From IMG/VR virus record IMGVR_UViG_3300033273_000309, positions 1-54,904 of that record: a stretch of DNA of 54,904 nucleotides. The stretch is one strand, 5' to 3'. Of this stretch, positions 5,340 to 19,200 are shown piece by piece; position 1 is the first letter of the stretch, and each line of letters begins with the position of its first letter. The notes beneath the pieces were generated by a model, which did no database searches, was not told the origin of the DNA, and saw only the letters and a list, made by a program, of their open reading frames with translations. The translations under genes and the position numbers were made by a program. The stretch comes from a virus.

Positions 5340-7213
5340 TGTCCTTCAATCAATTTACAAATTTAGACTTTAATGATCTAAGAACCCAGATTAAAGATTA
5401 TCTGCGTGTCAATCAAAATTTTACTGATTTTGATTTTGAGGGATCTAACTTTTCTGTTTTAATAGATTTACTTGCTTATAATAGTTACTTAACTGCCTAC
5501 AATACAAATATGGCAGTTAATGAAGTATTTCTAGAAAGTGCCACTCTTAGAGAAAACGTAGTTTCACTTGCTAGAAATATTGGGTATCTTCCAAGATCGA
5601 AACGGTCTTCCAGAGCAAATGTAAGTTTTACCGTTGATATGAGCGGAACAGACGCTAGGAATGTAAAACTGTTGGCTGGACAAGTTGCTCTTGGAGCTGT
5701 TACAGACGGTAATTATATTTTTTCTATACCAGAAGATATTACAACACCTGTTAATAGTGATGGAACTGCTATTTTTGATAATCTTCCAATTTATGAAGGT
5801 ATATTTTTAACAAGTACATTTGTAGTAGATGAATCACAAACCAATCAGAGATTTGTAATACCAAACGTAAATGTAGATACAACTTCAATCCGAGTTAAGG
5901 TAACCAATTCCGTAACTGAAGTTTACTCTGCATATGATAATATATTAGATATTGGAAAGGATTCCAGAATATTCTTAATTCAAGAAGTTGAAGAATCAAA
6001 ATATGAGATAAGATTCGGTGATGATATTATTGGCAAAAAACCATCTAATGGTAGTAGGATAGAAGTTACATATATTGTCACAAATGGAACTTCTGGTAAT
6101 GGAGCAACTAACTTTACATTCTCTGGGAGATTAAAGGATAATAATTTATTCGATGTTACTTCTGGTATTTCTCTACTAATCACCCAGTCTAAATCTGAAA
6201 GTGGAGATGAAATTGAATCTATTGACTCAATCAAATACTTTGCACCTAAAGTATACGCCTCACAGTACCGTGCCGTCACCTCTAACGACTACAAATCTCT
6301 CATTCCGACCATTTACCCCAACGTTGAATCTGTCAATGCCTACGGGGGAGATGAGTTGGATCCACCAGAGTACGGCAAAGTCTTTATATCTATTAAACCA
6401 AGAAACGGAACATTTTTATCCGAGGTTACAAAACAGACAATATTAAGTACAATTAGAAAATATTCAATAGCCGGAATTAGACCACAGATTATAGACCTCT
6501 CTTATCTCTACATTGAGTTGGAATCTGCGGTTTATTATAATGCAAACCAAACGAGTAATCCAGAAGTTGTAAAAACAAAAGTCATTGATACTTTAACGGA
6601 ATACGCTAATTCCAAAGATGTCAACAGTTTTGGTGGTAGGTTTAAGTATAGTAAAGCGGTTGGTTTAATTGATGATTGTAATAAGTCTATTACATCTAAC
6701 ATTACAAAGGTTAAGATGAGGAGGGATTTGAATCCTGAATTGAATACATTTGCGACTTATGAACTTTGTTTTGGAAACAGAATACATGTTAACGATGCTG
6801 GATATTCTGTAAAGTCTACTGGATTCTTAGTTGAAGGTGTTGCTGATGTTCTTTATATGACGGATAAACCTTCTTTAACAAATAAATCGGTGGGCACTAT
6901 TGTTTTCTTTAAGTTGGAAAATAACGTTCCAATCATCACAAAGAATAACGCAGGAACAATTGACTATATTAGAGGTGAAATAAGACTCGATGTTGTTAAT
7001 ATAACATCAGCTGTTTTAAATAATGGATTTATTGAAGTCCAAGCAATCCCAGAGTCTAATGATATTATTGGACTTCAGGATTTGTATTTGCAATTAGATG
7101 TTAAAAATTCTGTGGTAAATACAGTAGAAGATGTTGTCAGTTCTGGTGAAAATTCTTCTGCAACACAATATGTAACTACATCAAGCTATCTAAACGGAAA
7201 GTATACAAGATAA
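5339..7213 (+). CDS. gp6: Baseplate wedge protein gp6
   Basis: 624 residues, close to T4 gp6 (660). It begins MSFNQFTNLDFNDLRTQIKD and DYLRVNQNFTDFDFEGSN. The segment FSVLIDLLAYNSYLTAYNTN and the following MAVNEVFLESATLRENVV are the hallmark of the gp6/baseplate J-like family. gp6 dimers form the inner ring of the baseplate wedge. The most conserved block (about 300-350; YRAVTSNDYKSLIPTIYPNV, then DELDPPEYGKVFISIKP) is written in distinctly GC-richer codons than the rest of the gene (about 6246-6380). The start overlaps the gp25 stop, and the next gene begins one base after its stop. Confidence 0.92.
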   Translation: MSFNQFTNLDFNDLRTQIKDYLRVNQNFTDFDFEGSNFSVLIDLLAYNSYLTAYNTNMAVNEVFLESATLRENVVSLARNIGYLPRSKRSSRANVSFTVDMSGTDARNVKLLAGQVALGAVTDGNYIFSIPEDITTPVNSDGTAIFDNLPIYEGIFLTSTFVVDESQTNQRFVIPNVNVDTTSIRVKVTNSVTEVYSAYDNILDIGKDSRIFLIQEVEESKYEIRFGDDIIGKKPSNGSRIEVTYIVTNGTSGNGATNFTFSGRLKDNNLFDVTSGISLLITQSKSESGDEIESIDSIKYFAPKVYASQYRAVTSNDYKSLIPTIYPNVESVNAYGGDELDPPEYGKVFISIKPRNGTFLSEVTKQTILSTIRKYSIAGIRPQIIDLSYLYIELESAVYYNANQTSNPEVVKTKVIDTLTEYANSKDVNSFGGRFKYSKAVGLIDDCNKSITSNITKVKMRRDLNPELNTFATYELCFGNRIHVNDAGYSVKSTGFLVEGVADVLYMTDKPSLTNKSVGTIVFFKLENNVPIITKNNAGTIDYIRGEIRLDVVNITSAVLNNGFIEVQAIPESNDIIGLQDLYLQLDVKNSVVNTVEDVVSSGENSSATQYVTTSSYLNGKYTR

Positions 7214-7214
7214 G

Positions 7215-10200
7215 ATGTCAGAAATTAAAAGAGTCAAAATCGATTCTATCCTAGAATCGCAAATTCCCGAATTTTTAACCGTAGAGTCTCCACTCTTAGT
7301 GGAATTTCTTGGCCAATATTATAAATCACTCGAATCTCAGGGTGGTCCAATTGACATCATCTCGAATATAGATTTATATAAAAATTCTAAGAAATTTAAT
7401 AGAGTTGATTTAATATCTGAAACGACACTTACTTCTGATATTTTAACGTTTGATACTACAATAAGTGTAACTTCAACTAAAGGTTGGCCAGATTCATATG
7501 GTCTGTTGAAGATAGACGATGAGATTATTACATATACATCAAAAACTGAAACTTCTTTTCAAAATTGTGTTAGAGGATTTAGTGGAATTGAAGAGTTATC
7601 TTCACTATCAAATCCAGAATTTGCAGTATTCTCATCAACAAATGCTGCAGAACACTCTAATTCCGCAACAGTTAGTAACTTAAGCAACGCATTTTTAGTA
7701 GAATTTTTTGAAAATTTCAAATATGAGTTCTTGCCAGGATTTGAAGCAAGAGATTTTTATGAAAATATAAAGATAGAAAACGTAGCATATAAGATAAAAG
7801 ATCTATACTCATCAAAAGGAACTGATCAGTCTTATAAACTTTTATTTAAAATTCTATATGGATCTGATATTGAAATTATAAAACCACAAGATTATACATT
7901 AACACCATCTTCTAATTCTTATTTCTTAACTAAGAATATCTTGGTGGAGAAAATTTCTGGTGGAAATCCTATAGATGTTAAAGGTAATTTTTTATTCCAG
8001 GAAATATCTGGTATCGGAACAGTAAGTGCTTCTATTTTTAATGTAGAATATCGACCTGTTTCAGATAAGAATTTTTATGAAATTTCCTTGGATAGTACTT
8101 CATTCAGTGGAAATTTTGAAGTCTCTGGTAAAACCAGAATTTTAGAAGATGTTAGTACGACTGACAATACAATTTTAGTTGATTCTACTGTAGGATTTGC
8201 CAATTCAGGATCTATTTTGGTTAAACCCAGAAATTCTGATTACATAACCATAAACTATACTGGAAAAAATGTAAACCAATTTACTGGTGTTACTAATATC
8301 ACTAAACCTTTAGATTTTGGTTTAGATTTAATTGAAGAAAAATTTGCTTTTAGTTATATCGGCGTTGGTAATACATCTAAGGTAAACTTTAGAGTTATTA
8401 ATGTTATTGATGATATTGATTTTTCTAATACTTCGAACTTAAGAGTTGGGGATTCTATATCTCTGTCTGGGTTTGGTAGAGATTTATTTGATGAATATCA
8501 GTTTAATAGTTGGATTTATAATATTCCAACAAATCATAATATTAAAGTTATTACACAGGTTGATACCACAAAATATAGAATTACACTATTTGATAAGGTT
8601 TATTTTTATGCCGGTGAAAAAATTACTCTAAAAAATAGTCTTGATGACTCCATAGATGCAACTGTTATTGATGTAGAATATTCTTCATCTGACGTAATCA
8701 AAAAATATACTGAAACAATTTTGATTCAGGTTTTAAATACTGGATCTTATGTTGTTAGTGGTTCAACTAAAATAACCAAGAAAATTTATAAAGCTAATCA
8801 TTATAATAATTACTTTGGTGATTTGAGTAGTATTGCTGCTGGAGTTCAAAATACTTATATTGGATCCAATAAAGATTTCTTCTACGTAACATCTTCTGGA
8901 CTTCCAAACTATACAATTTTCTCAACTGATAATAAAAAAACTGGATCTACAAATGTAGGAACAGGTGTTACTGAAGTTATAAATGTACCTTCTCACCAAT
9001 TTTTAAGTGGGGAGTTGATATATTATAATCCAACCGATGTTTCCGTTACCGGAATTCCAACTGGATTATATTATGCTACAAGAGTTGATAATAATAACTT
9101 AAAGCTATCTTATAGTAGATCTGACGTTTTCTCTCAAAAATACATTAAAGTTGGTGAGGGAATTACTTCTGACATTATATACAAGTCTGGATATGAAAAT
9201 AAAAAATTAACCCACCAAAAATTATTAAAGAAGTTTCCTTTTGATTCATCGAGATCTCTATTTGATGACTTGAATAAGAGAACAACTTTCAATAGAGAAT
9301 TGGGGATGTTGATAAATGGTGTTGAAATATTATCTCCAACTTTGTTCGATGAGAATATTTACTATGGTGCTCTAACGGACATTGAAGTAACTAATAATGG
9401 CGAAGAGTATGATGTTATTGATGTTCCAGAAATAGAGATAATTGACGAACAGGGAGGATTGGCAAAAGCTCATCTTAATATCTCTGGTGAAGTTAAGGAA
9501 ATTAAGATTCTAAACGCAGGTTATGGATATCAGGAAAAACCAAAAATTACCATAGAAGGTGGAAACGGTGTAGGATGTGCTTTGGAGTCCAATTTAGTTA
9601 CAACCAAAGTCTCTGCAGGTTTCAAAGCAGATGTAAATGTAGACACACCTAGTAATGTAATTACTTTCCTTTCTACAATTCCTTTTGAAGACGGTGAAGA
9701 AATCGTATATGATTCTAATAAGAATACAGATCTTCCTGGTATTGTAAACAGTTCAACGTATTATGTTGGTAGATTAACTGATACTACTATTAAATTATTT
9801 AATACACAATCAGATGCTCTTCAAAAAACAAATGAAATTGATATCGTCGGTGTTTCCTCAGGTTTCCATTTTATAACTACCTTAAAAAATAAAAATACTT
9901 TTACAAAAATCTATGTAACAGATCCAGGTAGTGGATATTCGAACAGGAAAATTAAAGTCCCATCTGTACTTTCTGCAAATAATAATGTTACAGGAATTAA
10001 TACATTTGATTCCTACATTTACGCTAGAAAACATGGATTCTCAGATGGGGAAACAGTACTATATGAATCTTCTGATACTAATATAAGCGGACTAGTAACT
10101 ACTACACAATATAAAGTTAGAAAACTTGACGATAATAGATTCAGATTGTTTGATGTTGGCATCGGTACTCTACAATCTGATGATAATTATCTTAAAAATA

Positions 10201-13200
10201 GATTCGTAAAATTCGACTCATTGGGAATAGGAACTCATACTATAGGTTATCCACCAATTGTAGTAAAAGTAGAAGCTAAGTCTTCTGTTGGATCGACTAC
10301 AATTATAAAAACTGAATTAAAACCAATTGTATTGGGATCTATCGATGATGTTTATCTAGAGGACGGTGGTACTGGATATGGATGTACTAATATCGTTAAT
10401 TATCATAGAAGACCTAACGTTGGAGTTTCTAGTATAACTTCTGAGGCTCTTTTAAAACCAATTATTATTGGTGGGTCAATAGTTGACGTTCAAATTATTT
10501 CTAGAGGACAAGGTTTTAGAGAAAATTCCGAGATATTAATATCTGGTCAAGGAAATTATGCACAGTTGGAACCAATCGTTGAAGAAGGAAAACTATCGGC
10601 GGTTAATATTGTGTTCGGTGGAATTGGATATGGGTCTTCGGATACTCAATTGACTCTTGTTAATAGAGGTAAAAATGCTAAATTCTTGGCAAATGTTAAT
10701 GAGTGGAAAATAAATCAAGTTGTTAAGAGTAAGAATATCATTAATCCAGATGATGATGGAATTTTGCACGTAAGTAAAAACCCAGAATTGGAACTACAGT
10801 TTATTTCTTTCTATGTTCCAAAGAAATTGAGATATCAGTTATCCGATAATTTTACGGAAGACAATAAAGAGACAACTGGAACATTGCAGCATTCCCCTAT
10901 TTTGGGTTATGCATATGATGGTAATCCAATTTATGGACCATATGCATATAATACTACTACTGGTGGATTCATAAGAAGAATGAATCCTGGTTATGTTCTA
11001 GAGGTTGATACTACCAGTGGTAAACGACCACCAAACTTTGAGGGTGGATATTTTATTAATGATTATATCTTTGATGGGTCTGGGGACTTAGATGTACACA
11101 ATGGTAGATTTGCCATAACGCCAGAATATCCAAATGGAATTTATGCATATTTTTCAACTATAGAAGTTACTTCTGGAAATGATTCTGTTCCCAGATATCC
11201 TTATATTGTTGGACCATATTTCTATAACAAACCTATAGAAGAAAACTTCTTACCATTATATAATCAAGATTTCAATGTTTTTAATACGACCTTATCAAGA
11301 AATATTGGACCATACTATTTGAATAGATCAAGTTCATCTTATGATCTTATTGATACTGTTCTGGAAGAATATAAACAAGAATTCTCAGTAACAGAAATTA
11401 ACGATGGTAAAATTGAAGATGTGGAGATATTCTCTAGTGGAGATAATTATAAGGTAGATGATCCAGTAGATGTAGATATAACAGGCACTGAAGGAGTTCA
11501 ATCAAATATTGTTGTTAGTGAACTTGATGGTAGAACTGTAGGAAAGTTCAATTTAGTTGAGGACACTATTGGTGATCTAGAATTTTTCATCAGATATCCA
11601 GACACTGTAGTAAAATCTACTTTCCCACATCAAATAGCAAATGACCAACCTATTACTATTGGTGGTATATCAACAATTACCTCTGCAGAATTTGAAGGTG
11701 TTCAAAGAGTTGTAGTTGAAGATAAAGAAGCCGAATTATCCGAAGATATTCCAGATGTAGCTACTACAGGACTATCGACATTTATCAAATTAAAAGATGT
11801 CAGTGGATTTTCTTCAAACGATTTTATCGGTATAGGAAGTGAAACCTTATTAATTACGAAAGTAGACGTACAAAGATCTGGTTTCAATGTTAATAGACTC
11901 TCTAATACTGGTATTCATACCGTTGCAGGAGATAAAGTAAAGTTATTACCAAGAGAATTTAAGATTCCAACAGGATCTGTAAAGGACTATACTTTTGAAA
12001 ATTATACAACATTCTTTAATCCAAAGGATTCTGTTGGTGTTGGCACTACTGGATCATTTCATACTGTTGTTGGATTTGGCACAACCTCCACAAAAGTTAG
12101 ATTTGTGCCAACAAGATCTATCTACATACCAAATCACAAATACTTTACTGGACAGGAACTAATTTATAGTTCTGGATTCGCTGGAACTTCTTTATATGCC
12201 AATAATCCAGGAATTGGAGTTTCTTTCATATTATATGATCAACAGAAAGTTTACGCTGTTAATCTTGGTCAAGATTTTGTTGGATTATCCACTCTTGGAT
12301 TTACAAGTTCTACTGGAATAGGAACGAATAATAATTCTTTAGAATTCTGGGATCAAGAAGATTTTTCTGGAGTGATCGGTGTTGCTCATTCATTGACTAC
12401 TGTATTCCCAAGAATTACTGGAACTTTAAAGAAAACTGTAGGTGTAGTAACTACAACGTCTAATCACAATTTACAAGTCGGCGATAAGATAAAATTTGCT
12501 ATAAACACAAATTATAATGAACCAGTAAAGGTTGTCTTTGACTCGGTAAACAGAAAAGTCTTGATGAGAGAAGTCACTTTCTCTGATAGTGATGTCAACC
12601 TAGATAATGATTCTGTCGATATTTCTTCTTATTCAGGTAATATTGAAACTGGTGATAAAATTGTATATATTTCTCAATACCCAATAGACGGACTTGAGAA
12701 CTTCGGTACTTATTATGTTGCTAAAACTGGGTTTGATCAAATAAGATTCTACAAGTATAGAGAAGATATACAAGATTCCAGATTTATTAATCTTACTACA
12801 ATTGGTGGTTCCGATCACAAGTTCTACTTTATTAACCCTCAAATAAGTTGCATAAGGACAACTAAGATAGAATTTGACTTATCGGATCCAAGTTTGTCTA
12901 ACTTAGACTTGCAATTCTACTATGACGTAAATTTTGTTGAAAAAATTAATGAAAGAGAGGGATTCTTTGTTGAGAGATCTGGTATACCAGGACAAGCTGA
13001 TGCCAAAGTAGTCCTCGATCTGTCAGCACAATTCTTCCCAATCTATTATAACTTATTCCCTAAAGGAATTTCTATACAAGCTAAGAGACAGATATCAACA
13101 GATAATGGTGTACTATCATATAATAAAATTTCTATTATAAATCATAAACTTAATAGAACGTTTGAAGTTAATAATATCGTTGATGAAAAGTCATTCACTT

Positions 13201-16200
13201 TCTTCAATAATACAAAATTAAGTGAAATTGAAAAAGATATTCTTGTTGCGTCTCCAACTCTATTCTCTTATAAAACAAACTCTCGTACTGCTTTAGGTCC
13301 TATTTCCAAATTAAAAATTAATTTCCCAGGAAGAGGATATAAGAAACTACCTAAAGTCAGACAAGTTAAGAGTGACCTCGGAAAGAATGCAGTTGTAAAA
13401 ATTGTATCTCCAAATATAGGAAAAGTTGAAAACTTTACCAGAGTAAAAGATGGATTTGATTATCCTACAGATCCAACACTTTCACCTTCTTTGAGTGTTC
13501 CGACTGTTGTTGGTGTTAAAGATATCAGAACAATTGATTATATTGGAATAACAACTGGTGGTAGAAAATATAATAGTCCACCAAAACTAGTAATAAAAGA
13601 TGATTATCTAGGACTTGAAGCTATTGCAGAAGTATCTGGTGGATCTGTTACAAATGTAATAGTTACTAAAAATTCCACTTCAATTGCTCAACCTTTTGAA
13701 ATTATTCCAATATTCAACTCCAATGGATATGAAATTGATACAGTTCAGGTTGCTGGTGATGTCATAACACTAGAACTATCTAACCTCCCAGGTCTCAATC
13801 CCTTTATACCTGTAGGTTATGGTCAGACCGAATATACTTATCCATTCGCTATCGGCGATGAAATTTTTATTGAGAACTGTAGATTAACTGATGAGACAAT
13901 ACTTCTTGGTCGTGCTAACTTTAATTCAGATGCATATAATTATAGTTTCTTCACTGTAGTTGGCGTAAGCACGGCTAATAATACTGTAACTTACAGTATG
14001 ACTGGTATTTCTACTGGTACATTTGGTACTTATAGTGATGAATTTAATCTTGGTGTTGTCATAAACAAAAAAGACATGCCTGTCTTTGATATGATTTTGA
14101 AGGATGATGTTAACTATGCTTCAAATGAAAAAATCTCATCTTCGAGATTCACTGGTAGAATAATGGAAAATGGTTGGGACGGCGAACTTGACCAAATGAG
14201 ACTCAAGGATGTAAGTGGTGATATAACAGTTGGAGACAAGATTTTTGGTGAAACATCTAAGATTAACGGTACTGTTCAATATTTTGATAAGTTCAATCTA
14301 TTCGCAACTCTTGGTGTGTCTAGAGACAAGAGATCTTCAGTAGATCTTGCTTCTGGAATACTAAATGACTTCTCACAGAGAATTTCTGATAACTTCTATT
14401 ATCAGAAGTTCTCATATTCAGTCAAGAGTAATATTCCATATAGTACTTGGAGAGAGTCTGTAAGATCCATTCTTCATCCATCTGGATTCAAAGAATTTTC
14501 TGATCTTGAAGTATTCACACAACCAACAGTTAGTGAAGTTAGCGCTGGAATCGCAAAATCCGTCAATATGAAACCAACGTTGGCTGCTACCGATTCATTC
14601 ACCTTCCTCAACATTGATAACAAGGCTTCATTTAGTCTACAAAAGAATTTTGCAAGAGTATATGAAGAGGAGCTACTTCCTAATGGATCTACACAAAATA
14701 TCTATTTTGATCAGGGAGTTGATCTAGCTCCATACATCATGAATAGAACCAATAAAGTATTGGTAATTGATGATATTAGTAGTCAGTTTGATGGCACTTC
14801 TGAACAATATTTGAGAGGAAGATTTGCTGATGCTGCAGATCTCATGAAGTTAAACAGATCGTTCATTCAAGAAGAGGTAGTTGCTTTTGTTGAATTTAAT
14901 TATCCAAATATTGGATTAAGTACAACATACAGTAAAGAAAAATGTTTGAGAGACACTGGATTCATTGTAGATGCGGTTGCTCATGATATCAAGTATAATT
15001 CTAATAATAAGTCTGTTGAAGCTGGTGTATATTATTGGAACGCTGGATCTTCATATGTAAGCAATGAAACTGAGGAAACATTATTTGCATATAATTATGT
15101 AAAATTCCTTAGCCAGTATGTAATTAATAATCAGACTCCACCAACTCTTTATCAGACCACAGTTCCGCAAGAATTTAACTTTGCTTTAATTCCTGATCCT
15201 CTTAATCCAGATGTTAATAGATATAAAGATGCTAGGAATTTAATTGTAGCAAACAGAAGAGAAATTTTAGATAAATCTTTAGCTTCTGTTGGAATTGGAT
15301 TCCCAGACTTTTATTTCCCAGGTGACCCACAAACTCAAGAAAGATCAAGATATGTTGATGGATATAGATTAATTCAACAGAATAAAACGGAAATTGTAGA
15401 TCAAGCTTGGGCTAATACACTCTTAGTTTATCCAGGAATCTCCACTACAATCGATAAATGCAAACGCGATTTGGGATATTTTGTTGATGCTGTTTCTACT
15501 GATGTTTTCACTGGAGGAAACAAATATTCCAGAGACTTCGTTTCTTTATACTTTGAGAATGGTATTCCAATTACAAATGGACTAGTTGGTGAAGAAGCGG
15601 AATCAATTTATGCTTTTGTCCAAGCTAGAGATTTGATGAGGACGGCAGTTCATAACGGACTTACAATAACTGATGTTGGTGTAACTTCTGGACCACCAAC
15701 CTATGGCGTTGGAACAACTGTTTCTAACACCGATCCTACCGCTTGCCAGGACGTTCAAGTTAATATCACTACTCTGGTAGGAATCATTACTGCGATCGTC
15801 TCTGCGGGTACTACAGCGGGGTTACCGGCGGTTAACGTCGGTACTTATACGAGTGGTGGAAATAAATGTTTCAGAGATTTGGGATATATTGTTGATGGTG
15901 TTGCACAGGATATTTCTTATGGAACGAATCAACATACAATTTATAATACTAAGAAGTATTTTGATGGAGTTGGTGCTCAGAGAACTGATGGACTTCTAGG
16001 TGAAGAAGCAGAGTCAATTTACATATTTGAAAGTGCAAAAGATTATATCAAGAAGGCTCTGACAAATCAATTAAATGTTAGAGACTTTACTATTACTGCA
16101 GATCCATTAACTGGTTTTAATACAGATCCTTCTTCCTGTTCAGACGTTCAAACTAATGTTGATACATTGGTTGGAATTTTAACTGTTGCTATTGGAAACA

Positions 16201-19200
16201 GTAGTCTTTCTGGTATACCTACCGAAAACTATGGAACAGCTGATTGCGCTGATGTAAGATCTGCGATTGGTAATTACGTTGGTATAATTACAACAATTAT
16301 TGGACTTGGTACTGATTTTGCTCCAACTATTACATATCCTTCTTTGACAAGAGGTGGTTCGATAGTTGGACTGACAACATTTAAACTAAAAAATAAGGGA
16401 ACATCTCTATTCAAACATGTATTTACTGAAAGTAGTGTTGATCCTATTACTGATACATTTACCATTCAAAATCATAACTTCCAGTCTGGTCAAGAATTGA
16501 TTTATAAGTTTGAAGGTGGAACTCCTGTCGGTATTGCCACTACCTCATATGTTAGTGGTCCACTTGACACTTTAATGGTCATGGATCAAGGAGAAATTGA
16601 CGGAACAGCTGTTCTAGAAAATGGATATAATGTATCCATTTCAACAACAATCACTGGTATTTCCACTGTTCTGTCTCCTGTTGGACCTGTTATAAAGAAT
16701 TACACCAATTGTATAGCTTTCAATGGATCTGGTGGAACTTTTAATGCAACAGTAACCATTACTTATAGTAATACTACTGGACAACCTTTGAGTACAAGTA
16801 TTACTCCTATTAATGGAGGCAATAATTTTGCAATTGGTGATCTAGTAACAATTCTTGGTACTGATGTTGGTGGTACTGCTGGTATAAATGATCTGACTTT
16901 TGTTGTTTCCAAGACTGGTCCTACTGGAATTAACACCAGAGCTAACGAGACATATACTAATGTTGGAGCTTCGACTGATACTGCTGGTGGAACTGGTGCT
17001 ATTTTCAACGTCAGTAGAGACGATCAGGGTTATGTAAATTCTGTTCAGGTTGTTTCAGGTGGATCTGGATATGCTTCTACTTCGGTTATTACTATTCCTT
17101 ATACTGGCATTGGTGGAACTATAAGTGCAGATGATGTAACTGTTACTCCTTTACAACTTGGAACTGATGCTTTACCTGAATCATTATTTGTATTCAAGTT
17201 AAATGATAACCAATTTAAACTTGCTGGATTATCTACAAGCGTGTTCCTAGATCTTACGGAAGGTGGAACTGGAACACATTCACTAGAATATAAGGATCCA
17301 AACGCAAGTGTGATGATCACAATAGATGGAATCATACAGAAACCACTATCACGCAAATCGTTGAGCGTTTCTTTAGGTTCTAGTGTTTCTACAGCTTCTA
17401 CAACAATTTTGGATATTGCAACTGGTATCAGTTCATTGAATGTTAATGATATAATAAACTTGGATGATGAACTAGTTTCTATTAGAAGTATTGGTGTAAC
17501 ATCAGCAACTCAAATATCAGTTGAAAGAGGTTACTTTGGTAGTACTGCTGGAACTCATGAGATTGGTGTTGCTGCTACCGTTATGAACGGTAACTTCAAT
17601 ATTCTTGGAGATGTAATTTATTTTGATACTGCTCCATATGGAAAGATTGGACCAGTTGGATTAGAAACTGGATCTATATTTGGTGGTAGAGCGTTTAGTA
17701 GAAAATTTGATGCTTCTGTACCTAAAGATAAGAATTTACTGTTTGATGATATATCATTATCTTTTACTGGTATTGCTGCCACAGAATTTGCTATCAAAGT
17801 TAATGGTCAGACAACTGACACTATCTTTAATGATGTAAACTCCTCTACAGATATTAATAATAATCCAGTATTGTTAATTAATAATGTTTTCCAAGATCCA
17901 ACAAATGATTATATTGTTGATGGAAGTGGAACTAATACAATTAAGTTCATTTCTGGAACTCCAAAGGCTGGAAAAATATCCAAAGTCGGTGTTACAAGTA
18001 GCTATGGTTATATTCCAAGACTTGGTGCTGCAGCATATCCTGTAGTTTCTGCAGCAGGAACTATTAGTGATGTAGTAGTATTAGGTGGTGGATCTGGATA
18101 TAGAGGTGTTCCTGTTGTAAGTATTGCTGCAACTATCGGATATGGTGCAAGTATTGTTGCTACTGTAAGCGCAGCAGGTACAGTTTCTGGATTTACTATT
18201 GTTAATCCTGGAACTGGTTATACAACAACTTCGGTTCCAGAAGTTGTGATTGGAATACCAACTGGATATAGTAATTTGGTTCTTGGATATACTGGAGGAA
18301 CTAGTGGAGTTGGTCAAGATGCCAAACTTTCTGTTAAAGTTGGTTTTGGATCTAGTATAACATCATACAAGTTTGATAATCCTGGAATTGGATATAAAGT
18401 TGGTGATAAACTTGTTCCATTAGGACTTGGTACAGATTCTTCATTGAGAGATGATACTCTCAATATTTCAAACGTCCAATATGACAATACAACTGGTGTT
18501 ACTACCATAACAACCGTAGAAGTACACAATATAGATGAAAATGAAAAAGTAATTCTAACTGGAATTGCATTCACTTGTGGATATGATGAAGTAGGAATTT
18601 CTACATTCTCTTATGATGAGGCTAGTGGAATTTGTACAGTTGTGACATATTCTCCACATGGACTTCTAAGGACTGATGTAGATGCTAATAAGACTAGTGA
18701 TGAAGTATTCCTATTCAACTTACCTTTCTCATGCGCTGCAGAACATGCAGGTGTGACCACAACAATCTTCCCCGATGGTACATCCTCTTATGGAAGAGTC
18801 TTCCCTGTACTTACTTCAATAAGTTCAACTAGCTTTACTATGAATGCTGGAATTTCAACAATTCCACATGTATTTGAAGGTTGGCCAGAAATTGGAATCA
18901 GTACTTTCGCATATTATGAAGTTAGTGGACTATCCACAGTCACCACTACATCTGATCATAATTTTGCTGTTAATGATAAGTTTACACTTGCTGGACTTGC
19001 GTTTACTTGCCCTTCAAATTCTGGTATCACTAGTACAATTTTCCCATATGAGGGATCATCTCCATATGGTTATACATTTACTGTAACTGCGGTTAATAGT
19101 GCAACAGAATTTGAATTTAATGCTGGTATTTCTTCAATTACACACTTCTATAATAGTGGTGGATATGCCAAGAAAGTTCCTACCGCACAGAGAGTTCTAA

